A stretch of DNA of 64,000 bases. It comes from Kutzneria chonburiensis. GTDB taxonomy: Bacteria > Actinomycetota > Actinomycetes > Mycobacteriales > Pseudonocardiaceae. The position numbers and the translations under genes are program-made. Positions 57,016 through 64,000 of this stretch are shown in pieces. Location: contig NZ_CP097263.1 in the NCBI RefSeq assembly GCF_028622115.1, forward strand, positions 4,650,001 through 4,714,000, given 5' to 3'. Under the pieces are notes generated by a model. The model saw only the letters and a list, made by a program, of their open reading frames with translations. It was not told the DNA's origin and searched no databases. Position 1 is the first letter of the stretch. Every line of letters begins with the position of its first letter.

Positions 57016-57585
57016 TCATGTCGACCGGATGCATCCGCTTTCTGACTGGAAAACCGGGACTGCTTGCCCACGCGGGCAGCCGTTGGCCAGCCTGATGCCG
57101 CTGAAGCCCAGCGAGCTGACCGTCACCCGGTCCCAGAACGGCCACAGGTTCGGCAGCACGCGGAGCTGGATGCCGGCCGAGGCGTGCAGGTCGAACAGGT
57201 TGCCGACCCGCTCGGCCGGGCCGAGCGGGTGGACGGTGCGCGTCGACACGTGACAGTAGTCACGGAAGGGCTCGAACTCGTCCGCCGGCAGCCGGTAGGC
57301 ATACAGCTCGACGGTCCGCATGGCCTCCAGCCAGCCGTACTCGACGGCGTGTATCCGCTGCTCATCGCCGATGATCCTCAGGCGGTCGTCCTCGGTGGTG
57401 TACTCCTCGGTCCAGGCCATGGCCCGCGGGCACAGCCGCGGGAACCAGTAGTCCGGCGCGCGATCGTGGTCCACGGCCCAGACGTAGGGTTCGGCCTGCT
57501 TGGCCGTCGCCGCGACGTGCGGCTCGAAGACGGTGATCGTGGGATCCTCGGAGAAGTGCAGTACCTGCCCAGGTTCAGGTCGCAT
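57016..57585 (-). CDS. DUF6886 family protein
   Basis: A 189-residue protein with the features of an actinomycete DUF6886 protein: RPEPGQVLHFSEDPTITVFEPH at the start, YVWAVDHDRAPDYWFPRLCPRAM, IHAVEYGWLEAMRTVELYAYRLP and LRVLPNLWPFWDRVTVSSLGFSGIRLAN. Function is unknown. The last 20 residues (PVFQSESGCIRST) run past the usual family end. It lies 9 bp from the response regulator stop. Confidence 0.75.
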   Translation of the reverse strand: MRPEPGQVLHFSEDPTITVFEPHVAATAKQAEPYVWAVDHDRAPDYWFPRLCPRAMAWTEEYTTEDDRLRIIGDEQRIHAVEYGWLEAMRTVELYAYRLPADEFEPFRDYCHVSTRTVHPLGPAERVGNLFDLHASAGIQLRVLPNLWPFWDRVTVSSLGFSGIRLANGCPRGQAVPVFQSESGCIRST

Positions 57586-57594
57586 CCGTCCAGG

Positions 57595-58251
57595 CTATTG
57601 GCCCCGCACAAGTCCGTTCAGGTGCGCGTAGACGACGGCGTGCACGCGGTCGCGCAGGCCCAGCTTGGCCAGGATCCGCGACACGTGGGTCTTCACCGTC
57701 TCCTCGCCGACGTGCAGCTTGGCCGCGATCTCGGCGTTGCTGTCGGCCGCCGCGACCAGCTGCAACACCTCGCGTTCACGGGGCGTGAGCTGGGCAAGCG
57801 CCGGCGGCTCCGACGGCGGCGCGACGGCCGTGGCGAAGCGGGTGATCAGCCGCTGCGTCACCGACGGGTCGATCAACGCGTCGCCACGGGCGGCCACCCG
57901 CACCGCGGTGATCAGCTCCTCCGGCGGCAGGCTCTTGAGCAGGAAACCGCTGGCCCCGGCCCGCAGCGCCCGGTACACGTACTCGTCGTGGTCGTAGGTG
58001 GTCAGCACGATGATCTTGGTGCGGTTGCCCGGCGCGGCCAGGATCGCCTCGGTCGCGGCCAGCCCGTCCATCTTCGGCATCCGCACGTCGAGCACGGCCA
58101 CGTCCGGCCGCAGCCGCACCGTCTCGGCGACCGCCGCACTGCCGTCGCCGACCTCGGCCACACAGCGGAACTCGGCCTGGGTGTCGAGGATCGCGCGCAT
58201 GCCGGAGCGGAACATCGCGTGGTCGTCGGCCAGCAACACGTCAACACTCAC
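57595..58251 (-). CDS. NarL-type response regulator
   Basis: A 218-residue response regulator. Receiver: DVLLADDHAMFRSGM with the acidic pair, phosphoacceptor Asp in VAVLDVRMPKMDG, and Lys in GFLLKSLPPEEL. Effector: LTPREREVLQLVAAADSNAEIAAKL helix-turn-helix. GTG 58251 overlaps the kinase stop as GTGA, so both partners are made in coupled fashion. It probably controls the divergent envelope operon at 59520. Confidence 0.95.
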   Translation of the reverse strand: MSVDVLLADDHAMFRSGMRAILDTQAEFRCVAEVGDGSAAVAETVRLRPDVAVLDVRMPKMDGLAATEAILAAPGNRTKIIVLTTYDHDEYVYRALRAGASGFLLKSLPPEELITAVRVAARGDALIDPSVTQRLITRFATAVAPPSEPPALAQLTPREREVLQLVAAADSNAEIAAKLHVGEETVKTHVSRILAKLGLRDRVHAVVYAHLNGLVRGQ

Positions 58252-59390
58252 AGCGGGAACACCACCGACGTGCGCCACATACCGTCCTGGGGACCGCTGT
58301 CGGCAACGCCGCCGAACATGCCCGCCCGGTTGGCGATGCCGGCCAGGCCCCGGTGCGGGCCGTCGGACCCGCGGGTCTGCGCCGGCAGCGGGTTGGTCGT
58401 GGACAGCATGAGCGAGGTCTCGCCGTAGTCGATACGCATGGCGACGGACCTTCCGTCGCCGTGCCGCAGCGCGTTGGTGAGCATCTCCTGCGCGATCCGG
58501 TACAGCGCGATGTCCAGGGAATTCGGCAGGTCACGACGCCGGCCGGTGATCTTCAGCTCGGCCTGGAGACCGGCGTTGCGCACCCCGTCGAACAGCTCGT
58601 CGATGTTGTCAAGACCGGGCTGGCGGGTGCTGGCCCCGCTGTCGCCGTGCAGCAGGTCCAGCAGGTGCCGCAGCTCGACCATGGCCGAGCGGGCGGCGCT
58701 CTCCACCGCCGTCACGGACTTGCCGAGCTGCGGATTGCCCTGGTCGCCGGCCATGATCAGGCGCGCCGCGCCGGCGTGCACGTTGATCGCGCTGACGTGG
58801 TGCGCGATGACGTCGTGCAGGTCGCGGGCGATGGACGCGCGCTCCTCGCCGACCGCCTTGGCCACGGCTTCATTGGCGTCACGGCGTTCCTGCTCGGCCC
58901 GCAGCTCCAGCTCGGCCAGGTAGGCGCGGCGGGTCGTGGTGTAGCGGCCGACCAGCCACGGCAGCAGCCCGAACTCGACCATCATCAGCGGGATGAGCGG
59001 CCAGTTGTGCAGGCCGTTGGCCAGCAACCGGGCCAGGCCGACGCACGCCGTGGTGGCGACCAGGCTCAGCCGGGCCGGCCAGCCACGCAGCCAGGCGCCG
59101 GCCCGGTAGCCGGCGATCATGATGCCGGCGGTGTTGCCGCCGGCGCTCGGCGCGATCGCCAGCACGGCCAGGATCCGGACCAGCCCGTGCGCGACGGCGA
59201 CGTAGCCCGACAGCCGCGCCGGGCCGGCCAGCCACAGGTCGACGCCGATGATGGCCAGCAACGCCACCACCTGCACGATGGTGGCGGGAAAGCAGTCGGC
59301 ATAGAACACGTAGCCCACGTCCACGACCACGCACAGGGCGCTGACCAGCAACGACTGGCGCGCCAGCGTGCCGCGCACGGTCATGTGCAT
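58248..59390 (-). CDS. Sensor histidine kinase (HisKA_3 type)
   Basis: A 380-residue membrane kinase. About five membrane segments occupy residues 10-155 with little external loop. A coiled linker leads to the H-box IARDLHDVIAHHVSAINV (phospho-His in DLHD) and an HATPase domain (RIAQEMLTNALRHGDGR, GLAGIANRAGMFGG). ATG 59390 follows GGAGG. The lack of an external sensor domain suggests it senses the membrane or a partner protein, perhaps products of the divergent operon. Confidence 0.94.
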   Translation of the reverse strand: MHMTVRGTLARQSLLVSALCVVVDVGYVFYADCFPATIVQVVALLAIIGVDLWLAGPARLSGYVAVAHGLVRILAVLAIAPSAGGNTAGIMIAGYRAGAWLRGWPARLSLVATTACVGLARLLANGLHNWPLIPLMMVEFGLLPWLVGRYTTTRRAYLAELELRAEQERRDANEAVAKAVGEERASIARDLHDVIAHHVSAINVHAGAARLIMAGDQGNPQLGKSVTAVESAARSAMVELRHLLDLLHGDSGASTRQPGLDNIDELFDGVRNAGLQAELKITGRRRDLPNSLDIALYRIAQEMLTNALRHGDGRSVAMRIDYGETSLMLSTTNPLPAQTRGSDGPHRGLAGIANRAGMFGGVADSGPQDGMWRTSVVFPL

Positions 59391-59454
59391 ACGTTCCTCC
59401 CCTGGTCCCGGCCCTGATCATGCGTGAGTCACCCCTGAGACCGGATCCCTCCCG

Positions 59455-59473
59455 CGGGGGACAATGATCCCCG
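59455..59473. promoter_or_regulatory. Candidate response-regulator site between the TCS and envelope operon
   Basis: CGGGGGA-CAATGA-TCCCCG, an almost perfect inverted repeat, 47 bp upstream of the 59520 start and 65 bp from the kinase start. Position suits control of both directions. Confidence 0.4.
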
Positions 59474-59519
59474 CCGACGTGGTGACCGCGGGGGTTTCGG
59501 TTCCCTAGCGTTGCCGACG

Positions 59520-61199
59520 ATGAAAGCCACCGTTCTCGCCCTGCTGCTCGGGTTGCTGCTCGCCGTCCCGGCGTACGCGGATTCCGCGTCCGGCGGCGGG
59601 GACGTGCATGTCGCGCAGACACTCGGCGACCGCGAGCTCACCGTCACGCTGCGGCGGATCACCGGAGTGCCAGGACCCCTGCACGTCGACGTGCTCACGC
59701 ATGCGGGATCGCCGGCGGGCACGCTGCGGCTGTCGATCACCGGTCCGGGGACCGCCGAGGGGACCGCCGTCGCCCTCGGCTCGCGGCCCGGGTCGTACGG
59801 CGGTGATCTTTCCGTCGACGCGGCCGGGCGGTGGGAGCTGGCCATCGACGACGGGCAGGAGGTCGCCCGGATCCCGTTCGTGGTGGCGGCGCAGCCGATC
59901 AGCCCGCCGGAGATGGCCGTGTACCTGGGGTTTCTCTTCGCCGGGGGCTGTCTGCTGGCGACGTTGGTGGTGGCGACCCGGGCGCGGCGCGGGTGGTGGG
60001 CCTTCGTGCCGGTCGGCGGGGCGGTGGCCGGGGTCGCGGTGGCGTTGACCGGCGCCGTGTTGTCGACTTCGCTGCCGTTGCCGCCTTTACCTGGTGTGCA
60101 GGTGGATGCGGATGGTGTGAACACCACTTCGCCGTATCAGCTGGCGCAGCCGTTGACTGCGGACTACTCGCGGCAGCCGGTGAATCTGTCGCTGTCGGCC
60201 AGTTCCGTGGTCACTGGGCAGAAGTCGTTGCTGTCGTTGGCTTTGAGCGACGGTGCGACCGGGCGTCCGGTCGATGACCTGATGGTGCACGACAGCGCCT
60301 TGATGCACCTGATCATCATCGGACCGTCGGGGCAGCTGTGGCACCTACACCCGATTCGGGTTGCGCCGGGGAAGTTCCAGGTGCCGTTGACGTTCCCGGT
60401 CGCCGGGCACTACGCCGTGGCGGCGGAGCTGGCCCGCATCGGTGGCGGGGTGCAGTTGGTGCGGTCGGCCACCGGGGTCGACGTCAGCGGTGATTCCGTT
60501 GCGGTTTCTGGTGATCCGTCGGGTGCGCAGGTAACCGTGCCGGACTTTGTCGCCGGACAGCCGGGCACCGTTGTCGCCCATGTCGGGTCGGACCTCCAGC
60601 CGTGGCTGGGAATGCTCGGGCACCTGATCGCCGTCGGGCCGCTGGGGCCGGGTGGTGCGCAGGCCGCGCCGGTGTGGGTGCACGCGCACTCGATGGGCGG
60701 CGACATGACCGGCATGGCGATGGCCGCCGGGTCGATGGGCGGGCTGATGCCGGTGAACGGGGACAGCGCGCCGGACGAAACCGTTGCCGCGTATGGACCG
60801 AACGTGGCCTTCACGTACACGTTCCCGCTGGCCGGTGATTACCGGGCGTGGATACAGGTGGAGCGGAACTACCACATCGAGACGATCCCGCTGACCATTC
60901 ACGTGGCGGCTGCACCCGTTGTCGGGCAAGGGAAGCATTCAGTGCAGGCCCGGCTGGTGGACACCGGGACCGTGGAGCTGGACGTGACGCCGTCGGCCGG
61001 CGCGAACGTGAGCGTGCAGGCCGTGCAGCCGACGACCGGGTACTCATCGGGCGTTGTACAGGCCGTGGCAACGGATGTCGGGAAGTTCCGCGTCACCGGG
61101 CTGCCGCTGATGACGCCCGGGCAATGGGAGATCGTCACCACCGTACGAGATCAGTCCGGAGTGGACGAACACGTGTCGCCGGTGACGGTGACCGGATGA
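59520..61199 (+). CDS. Envelope protein with His-rich YtkA/FixH-like domains, unknown function
   Basis: A 559-residue protein. Residues 1-22 are a signal peptide; an Ig-like external domain follows to about 130; two membrane segments lie at about 138-190 (YLGFLFAGGCLLATLVV; VPVGGAVAGVAVALTGAVL); then a long external part. It contains two related motifs: DSALMHLIIIGPSGQLWHLHP (near 262-282; written here in part) and MLGHLIAVGP followed by VWVHAHSMGGDMTGMAMAAG. The His/Met pattern suggests copper or other metal binding. A TTA codon occurs at 60087. No clear ribosome site is seen at ATG 59520. Confidence 0.75.
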   Translation: MKATVLALLLGLLLAVPAYADSASGGGDVHVAQTLGDRELTVTLRRITGVPGPLHVDVLTHAGSPAGTLRLSITGPGTAEGTAVALGSRPGSYGGDLSVDAAGRWELAIDDGQEVARIPFVVAAQPISPPEMAVYLGFLFAGGCLLATLVVATRARRGWWAFVPVGGAVAGVAVALTGAVLSTSLPLPPLPGVQVDADGVNTTSPYQLAQPLTADYSRQPVNLSLSASSVVTGQKSLLSLALSDGATGRPVDDLMVHDSALMHLIIIGPSGQLWHLHPIRVAPGKFQVPLTFPVAGHYAVAAELARIGGGVQLVRSATGVDVSGDSVAVSGDPSGAQVTVPDFVAGQPGTVVAHVGSDLQPWLGMLGHLIAVGPLGPGGAQAAPVWVHAHSMGGDMTGMAMAAGSMGGLMPVNGDSAPDETVAAYGPNVAFTYTFPLAGDYRAWIQVERNYHIETIPLTIHVAAAPVVGQGKHSVQARLVDTGTVELDVTPSAGANVSVQAVQPTTGYSSGVVQAVATDVGKFRVTGLPLMTPGQWEIVTTVRDQSGVDEHVSPVTVTG

Positions 61200-61209
61200 G
61201 GGGAAGGCA

Positions 61210-62247
61210 ATGAGGCCGATAGGGGCCGGATTCGTGTTACTGGGCACGGGAATATCGTTGATCGGGACCTCGTGGGACGTGCAGTGGCACATCGACGTGG
61301 GGCCGGACACCTTCTTCACGTTGCCGCACCTGTTCATCTACGCCGGCAGCGCCATCGCCGGCATCGCCGCACTGTCGGTCGTGCTCGCCGTGACGGCCGC
61401 GCAGCGCCGCGGCGAGACGCCCGATCCCCGTGACGGCGGCGTGCCGATCCGGGTGTTCGGCGGCGCGTTCACCGCGCCGCTGGGCTATCTGGTCACCGGC
61501 GTCGGCGCTGCGGCATTCCTGTTGTACGGGCTCACCGATCTGTGGTGGCATACTGTATACGGCTTCGACGCAGTGCTGAATTCGCCGCCGCACGTCGCCC
61601 TGTTCACCACCATCTCCATCACCATGATCGGTGCCGTGATCGTGGCCGCGTCGGCCCGCGAGCTGTTGTGGGGCCGGATCGCCATGGCCATCAGCGTTCC
61701 CGTGCTGATGACGTTCTTTCCCATCACCGCCAACGCCTTCCAGGGCTTGCCGGTGCCGTTCGACAGCATCGTCGTGGCCACCGCGCTGATCATCGTGCTC
61801 TTGCTGGTGCTCACCCGTGTTGCCATCGGCCGGCCCGGCACGGCATTGGCCACCGCCGCCGCTTTGCTGGTGATGCAAGGGATTCTGTGGGTGTTCACAC
61901 CGTGGGCCACCTCGCTGTACGCCGACTCCGTCGGGTTGCCGATGCGGGACGGCATGGGCGGTGAGCCGTCGCTCATCCCGTCCGGGATTCCGTTGGCCGG
62001 CATCGTCGCCGCCCTGGTGATCGAGCTGCTGTTCCGCCGCGGGGCACTGATCAGCGGCGGGGTCGCCGGCCTGATCCTCGGGTTCACCTTTGTCCTGCAA
62101 CGGCCTTGGCTCGGCTATGCGGCCCCGGTGACCACCGTGGAGCTGATCGCCACGACCATCGCCGGCTGTGCTTTCGGCGTGGTGGGCGCGTTTCTCGGCC
62201 TGCGCTTCGGTGCCACGCTCCGGCTTCGGGAGAAGGTGACCGCGTGA
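61210..62247 (+). CDS. Polytopic membrane protein with repeated WH/PH motifs, unknown function
   Basis: A 345-residue protein with about ten membrane segments. Two copies of a similar element stand out: SWDVQWHIDVG...LPHLFIYAG near residues 21-48 and DLWWHTVYGFD...SPPHVALFTT near 109-135, each an acidic residue, WH and a following PH at a membrane boundary. These His could bind a metal or cofactor. A TTA codon is the tenth codon. It begins 10 bp after the 559-residue protein and overlaps the next gene as GTGA. Confidence 0.78.
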   Translation: MRPIGAGFVLLGTGISLIGTSWDVQWHIDVGPDTFFTLPHLFIYAGSAIAGIAALSVVLAVTAAQRRGETPDPRDGGVPIRVFGGAFTAPLGYLVTGVGAAAFLLYGLTDLWWHTVYGFDAVLNSPPHVALFTTISITMIGAVIVAASARELLWGRIAMAISVPVLMTFFPITANAFQGLPVPFDSIVVATALIIVLLLVLTRVAIGRPGTALATAAALLVMQGILWVFTPWATSLYADSVGLPMRDGMGGEPSLIPSGIPLAGIVAALVIELLFRRGALISGGVAGLILGFTFVLQRPWLGYAAPVTTVELIATTIAGCAFGVVGAFLGLRFGATLRLREKVTA

Positions 62248-62804
62248 TCAAGCGTCTGTTCGCGCTGTTGGCCGCGATCGTGTTCGTGCCGATCGCCACT
62301 GCCGCACCGGCGATGGCCTACGAGCCGGTGAACATCGTCCACACCGAGCACGTCCAGGTCGGGCCGTACGGTTTGACCGTCGGCTTCTCGACGTGGCCGC
62401 TACGGGCCATGCAGTCGTTGGACTTCACCTTCGCACCCGACGGTGGCCTGGACGGCAAGACCGGGACCTTCATGCGCACCGGGCCTTCCGGCTCCCACAC
62501 CCGGCCCGCATCAATGGTGAGGCATCCTCGAAAACGGGACGTCTGGGGCTTGGACGTGTTCGCCTTGCCGGTCGAGGGCCCGTGGAAGTTCGACTTCACG
62601 ATCGACGGTCCGCAGGGCCACGGCACCGGCACCCTCTCCGGGCTCCAGGTGCTCCCCCAGCCCGGCCCGCCGCTCACGTTGAGCTGGATCGTGTGCGCAC
62701 TGCCGTTCGTCGCGTTGATCGGCTTCTTGGTCGTGGTCTGGCGGCGCGGAAACCCGGGGCGGATTCGGGCATCGGGCGTGCCGACTGGCGTTGCCGCTGG
62801 TTGA
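62244..62804 (+). CDS. Secreted, C-terminally anchored envelope protein
   Basis: A 186-residue protein with a signal peptide (residues 1-26), an external beta domain (IVHTEHVQVGPYGLTVGFS; GPWKFDFTIDGPQGHGTG) and a C-terminal membrane anchor (about 148-170, LSWIVCALPFVALIGFLVVV) followed by Arg residues. The HV-x-LTV element resembles the first domain of the 559-residue protein. GTG 62244 overlaps the previous stop by 4 bp. It is the last gene before a strong terminator. Confidence 0.78.
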   Translation: MIKRLFALLAAIVFVPIATAAPAMAYEPVNIVHTEHVQVGPYGLTVGFSTWPLRAMQSLDFTFAPDGGLDGKTGTFMRTGPSGSHTRPASMVRHPRKRDVWGLDVFALPVEGPWKFDFTIDGPQGHGTGTLSGLQVLPQPGPPLTLSWIVCALPFVALIGFLVVVWRRGNPGRIRASGVPTGVAAG

Positions 62805-62817
62805 GGCATGCGTGAGG

Positions 62818-62850
62818 GCCGGTAGCGGGAAGCTTCCGCTACCGGCTTTT
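62818..62850 (+). terminator. Intrinsic terminator of the envelope operon
   Basis: GCCGGTAGCGG and CCGCTACCGGC form an 11-bp GC-rich stem with a 7-nt loop, followed by TTTT, 13 bp after the last stop. This is the only hairpin in the window with a clear T-run. Confidence 0.88.
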
Positions 62851-62881
62851 CCTTGCGGTTGTACGGTTTGGTGCCCGCCCG

Positions 62882-63120
62882 CTGGTGGCGAGCTACCACC
62901 ACCGCGCGGGCACCGCCGGCCACCGCAACGTCATCAGCCCGGCCTTCGGCATCGCCGGCCCGCCAGAGCAGTGCGTCGAGCGGGTCAAGGAGCTGGCGGC
63001 GCTCGGCCTGGACCGGATCGTCGTGCTCCCGGCGCTGAGCCAGGAGCCCACCGACCGCGACGACGTCGCCATCAGCCGGCGACGATGGAGCACGAGATCG
63101 TGTCCGCGTTGCGGGACTAG
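62882..63120 (+). pseudogene. C-terminal fragment of an LLM-class flavin-dependent oxidoreductase
   Basis: About 80 codons resemble the C-terminus of a luciferase-like F420/FMN oxidoreductase (SPAFGIAGPPEQCVERVKEL, LAALGLDRIVVLPALSQ). The N-terminal 250 residues are absent, there is no start or ribosome site, and near 63080 the frame shifts to TMEHEIVSALRD and a stop at 63120; one added G there would restore it. It follows the terminator directly and ends 4 bp into the convergent Fe-S gene. Confidence 0.65.
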
Positions 63121-63962
63121 GTGTTCTGCACGTGCTGCCAGCCGAAACGGCCCTTGATGCAGAGGTTGCCGTGGGTCACCGAGCTGTCGTGCGGCGAGGT
63201 GACCTTGACGATCTCGTTGTCCTGCACGTGAAGCGTGAGGTTGCAGCCGACACCGCAGAACGTGCAGACGGTCGTGGTGGCGGTCTGGGCCGACTCGTCC
63301 CAGGTGCCGTCGGCCCGTTTGTCGAACTCACGGCGGAAGCTGAGGGCACCGGTCGGGCAGACCTCGATGCAGTTGCCGCAGTACACACAGGCGGAGTCGG
63401 GCAGCGGGGCGGAGAACTCGGTGGAGATGTGCGAGTCGAAGCCCCGCCCGGCGACGGCGATGGCGAACGTGTTCTGCCACTGGTCACCGCAGGCGTCGAC
63501 GCACTTGTAGCACATGATGCACTTCGAGTAGTCGCGCACGTAGAGGGAATTGTCCACCAGTGCGGGCTGGGCGACGGTGGCGGCGTCGGGGCCGAAGCGC
63601 GCGGGATCGGCGCCGACGTCGGCCATCCAGTCGGCCACCTGGGGCGTGGTGGACAAATCCGTTGCCGAGCCAAGAAGTTCGAGCACCAGCCGACGGCTGT
63701 GGCGGGTGCGTTCGGTGTCCGTGTGCACGACCATGCCGGGCTCGACCTTGCGGGAACAGGACGGCACCAGCGTTCGCGAGCCCTCGACCTCGACCATGCA
63801 CACCCGGCAGGCGTTGGCCGGCTCCAAGGTGTCGCCGTAGCACAGCGTGGGCATGTCCTTGCACGCGCTGAGAATGGTCGAGCCCTCCGGCACCGTGACG
63901 GGTGAACCGTCCAAAGTGAACTCGACCAGACGGCGCGGCAGTCCGATGTCGACAACAGTCAC
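63117..63962 (-). CDS. 2Fe-2S/4Fe-4S protein, formate dehydrogenase (FdhF/NuoG-like) N-terminal type
   Basis: A 281-residue iron-sulfur protein. Residues about 10-80 are a 2Fe-2S ferredoxin domain (Cys41, 52, 55, 69 in LCYGDTLEPANACRVCMVEV and VPSCS). A His/Cys-ligated region and two 4Fe-4S sets follow (YSKCIMCYKCVDACGDQW; SACVYCGNCIEVCPTGAL), then the Fe-S part of a molybdopterin domain (TFCGVGCNLTLHV, NLCIKG). The protein stops at GRFGWQHVQNT, exactly where the catalytic Mo/W domain would begin. GTG 63962 overlaps the upstream gene by 4 bp. Either a separate electron-transfer subunit or a truncated enzyme. Confidence 0.85.
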   Translation of the reverse strand: MTVVDIGLPRRLVEFTLDGSPVTVPEGSTILSACKDMPTLCYGDTLEPANACRVCMVEVEGSRTLVPSCSRKVEPGMVVHTDTERTRHSRRLVLELLGSATDLSTTPQVADWMADVGADPARFGPDAATVAQPALVDNSLYVRDYSKCIMCYKCVDACGDQWQNTFAIAVAGRGFDSHISTEFSAPLPDSACVYCGNCIEVCPTGALSFRREFDKRADGTWDESAQTATTTVCTFCGVGCNLTLHVQDNEIVKVTSPHDSSVTHGNLCIKGRFGWQHVQNT

Positions 63963-64000
63963 AGCCCCACCTCGCTGACGCTCGGCCGGTCTGCGACCGT
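63959..64000 (-). CDS. 3' end of an upstream gene, probably a NuoF-type subunit (partial)
   Basis: Thirteen codons and a stop (TVADRPSVSEVGL) are open to the window edge and end as GTGA with the start of the Fe-S gene, showing that a gene of the same operon enters from the right. In related formate dehydrogenase operons this position holds a NuoE/NuoF-like NAD-binding subunit; the fragment is too short to confirm it. Confidence 0.5.
   Translation of the reverse strand, partial: TVADRPSVSEVGL

Overview
The window is GC-rich DNA (about 70%) from a filamentous actinomycete. GTG starts are frequent, genes are packed tightly, and there are many Ser/Thr kinases, secreted CBM-type proteins and one-component regulators. 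A DUF574-type methyltransferase, a DUF6886 protein and three long intergenic hairpins fit Pseudonocardiaceae (Kutzneria, Amycolatopsis or Saccharothrix-like), but this placement is inference. No tRNA, rRNA, CRISPR array, transposase or integrase gene was seen.

Layout. 1-2.3 kb: divergent secreted discoidin-domain proteins, one of them a GH16 glucanase with an apparent frameshift, sharing a LacI-type operator region. 2.3-12.6 kb: housekeeping and accessory genes, including an SDR/MarR pair, a LuxR regulator, a short Rho, a sirtuin, a hydrolase, an amino-acid binding lipoprotein, a LigD-like polymerase/phosphoesterase next to a UMP kinase paralogue, a DUF218 protein and an XRE-cupin regulator. 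12.6-21.7 kb: a catabolic cluster for salicylate through CoA thioesters and gentisate. It holds a CoA ligase, salicylyl-CoA 5-hydroxylase, thioesterase, gentisate dioxygenase, fumarylpyruvate hydrolase and a PaaX-type regulator, with a nitrilase and an aldo/keto reductase in the leftward operon. 21.7-24.8 kb: methyltransferase, Imm33-like protein and an M14 peptidase/TetR operon. 24.8-30.95 kb: a three-gene Shango-type anti-phage system (TerB protein, DUF2791 ATPase, DEAD/DEAH-like helicase) bounded by a perfect 20-bp direct repeat made of the 3' ends of the two neighbouring genes.

31-43 kb: a quinone-oxidoreductase/HxlR pair with a YodB-like operator, TetR, an orphan response regulator, a malate synthase/aldolase operon with an IclR regulator, LysR, a secreted beta-propeller, a cyclopropane-fatty-acid synthase and a frameshifted xylose isomerase. 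43-52 kb: two membrane Ser/Thr kinases, a DsbA-like protein, an amidase, a glutathione peroxidase, a sugar-binding lipoprotein and a secreted SGNH hydrolase. 52-57.6 kb: a large secreted beta-helix protein, HxlR, a miniature SDR-like protein, a GlxA-type regulator and a DUF6886 protein. 57.6-62.8 kb: a two-component system divergent from a three-gene envelope operon of unknown function with His-rich motifs, ending in an intrinsic terminator. 62.8-64 kb: a luciferase-like pseudogene and the start of a formate-dehydrogenase-type Fe-S operon.

The most useful leads are the 20-bp repeat around the Shango cassette, the uncharacterised envelope operon at 59.5-62.8 kb with TTA codons in two of its genes, the nitrilase coupled translationally to the salicylyl-CoA hydroxylase, and three apparent single-base (G-run) frameshifts that may be sequence errors.
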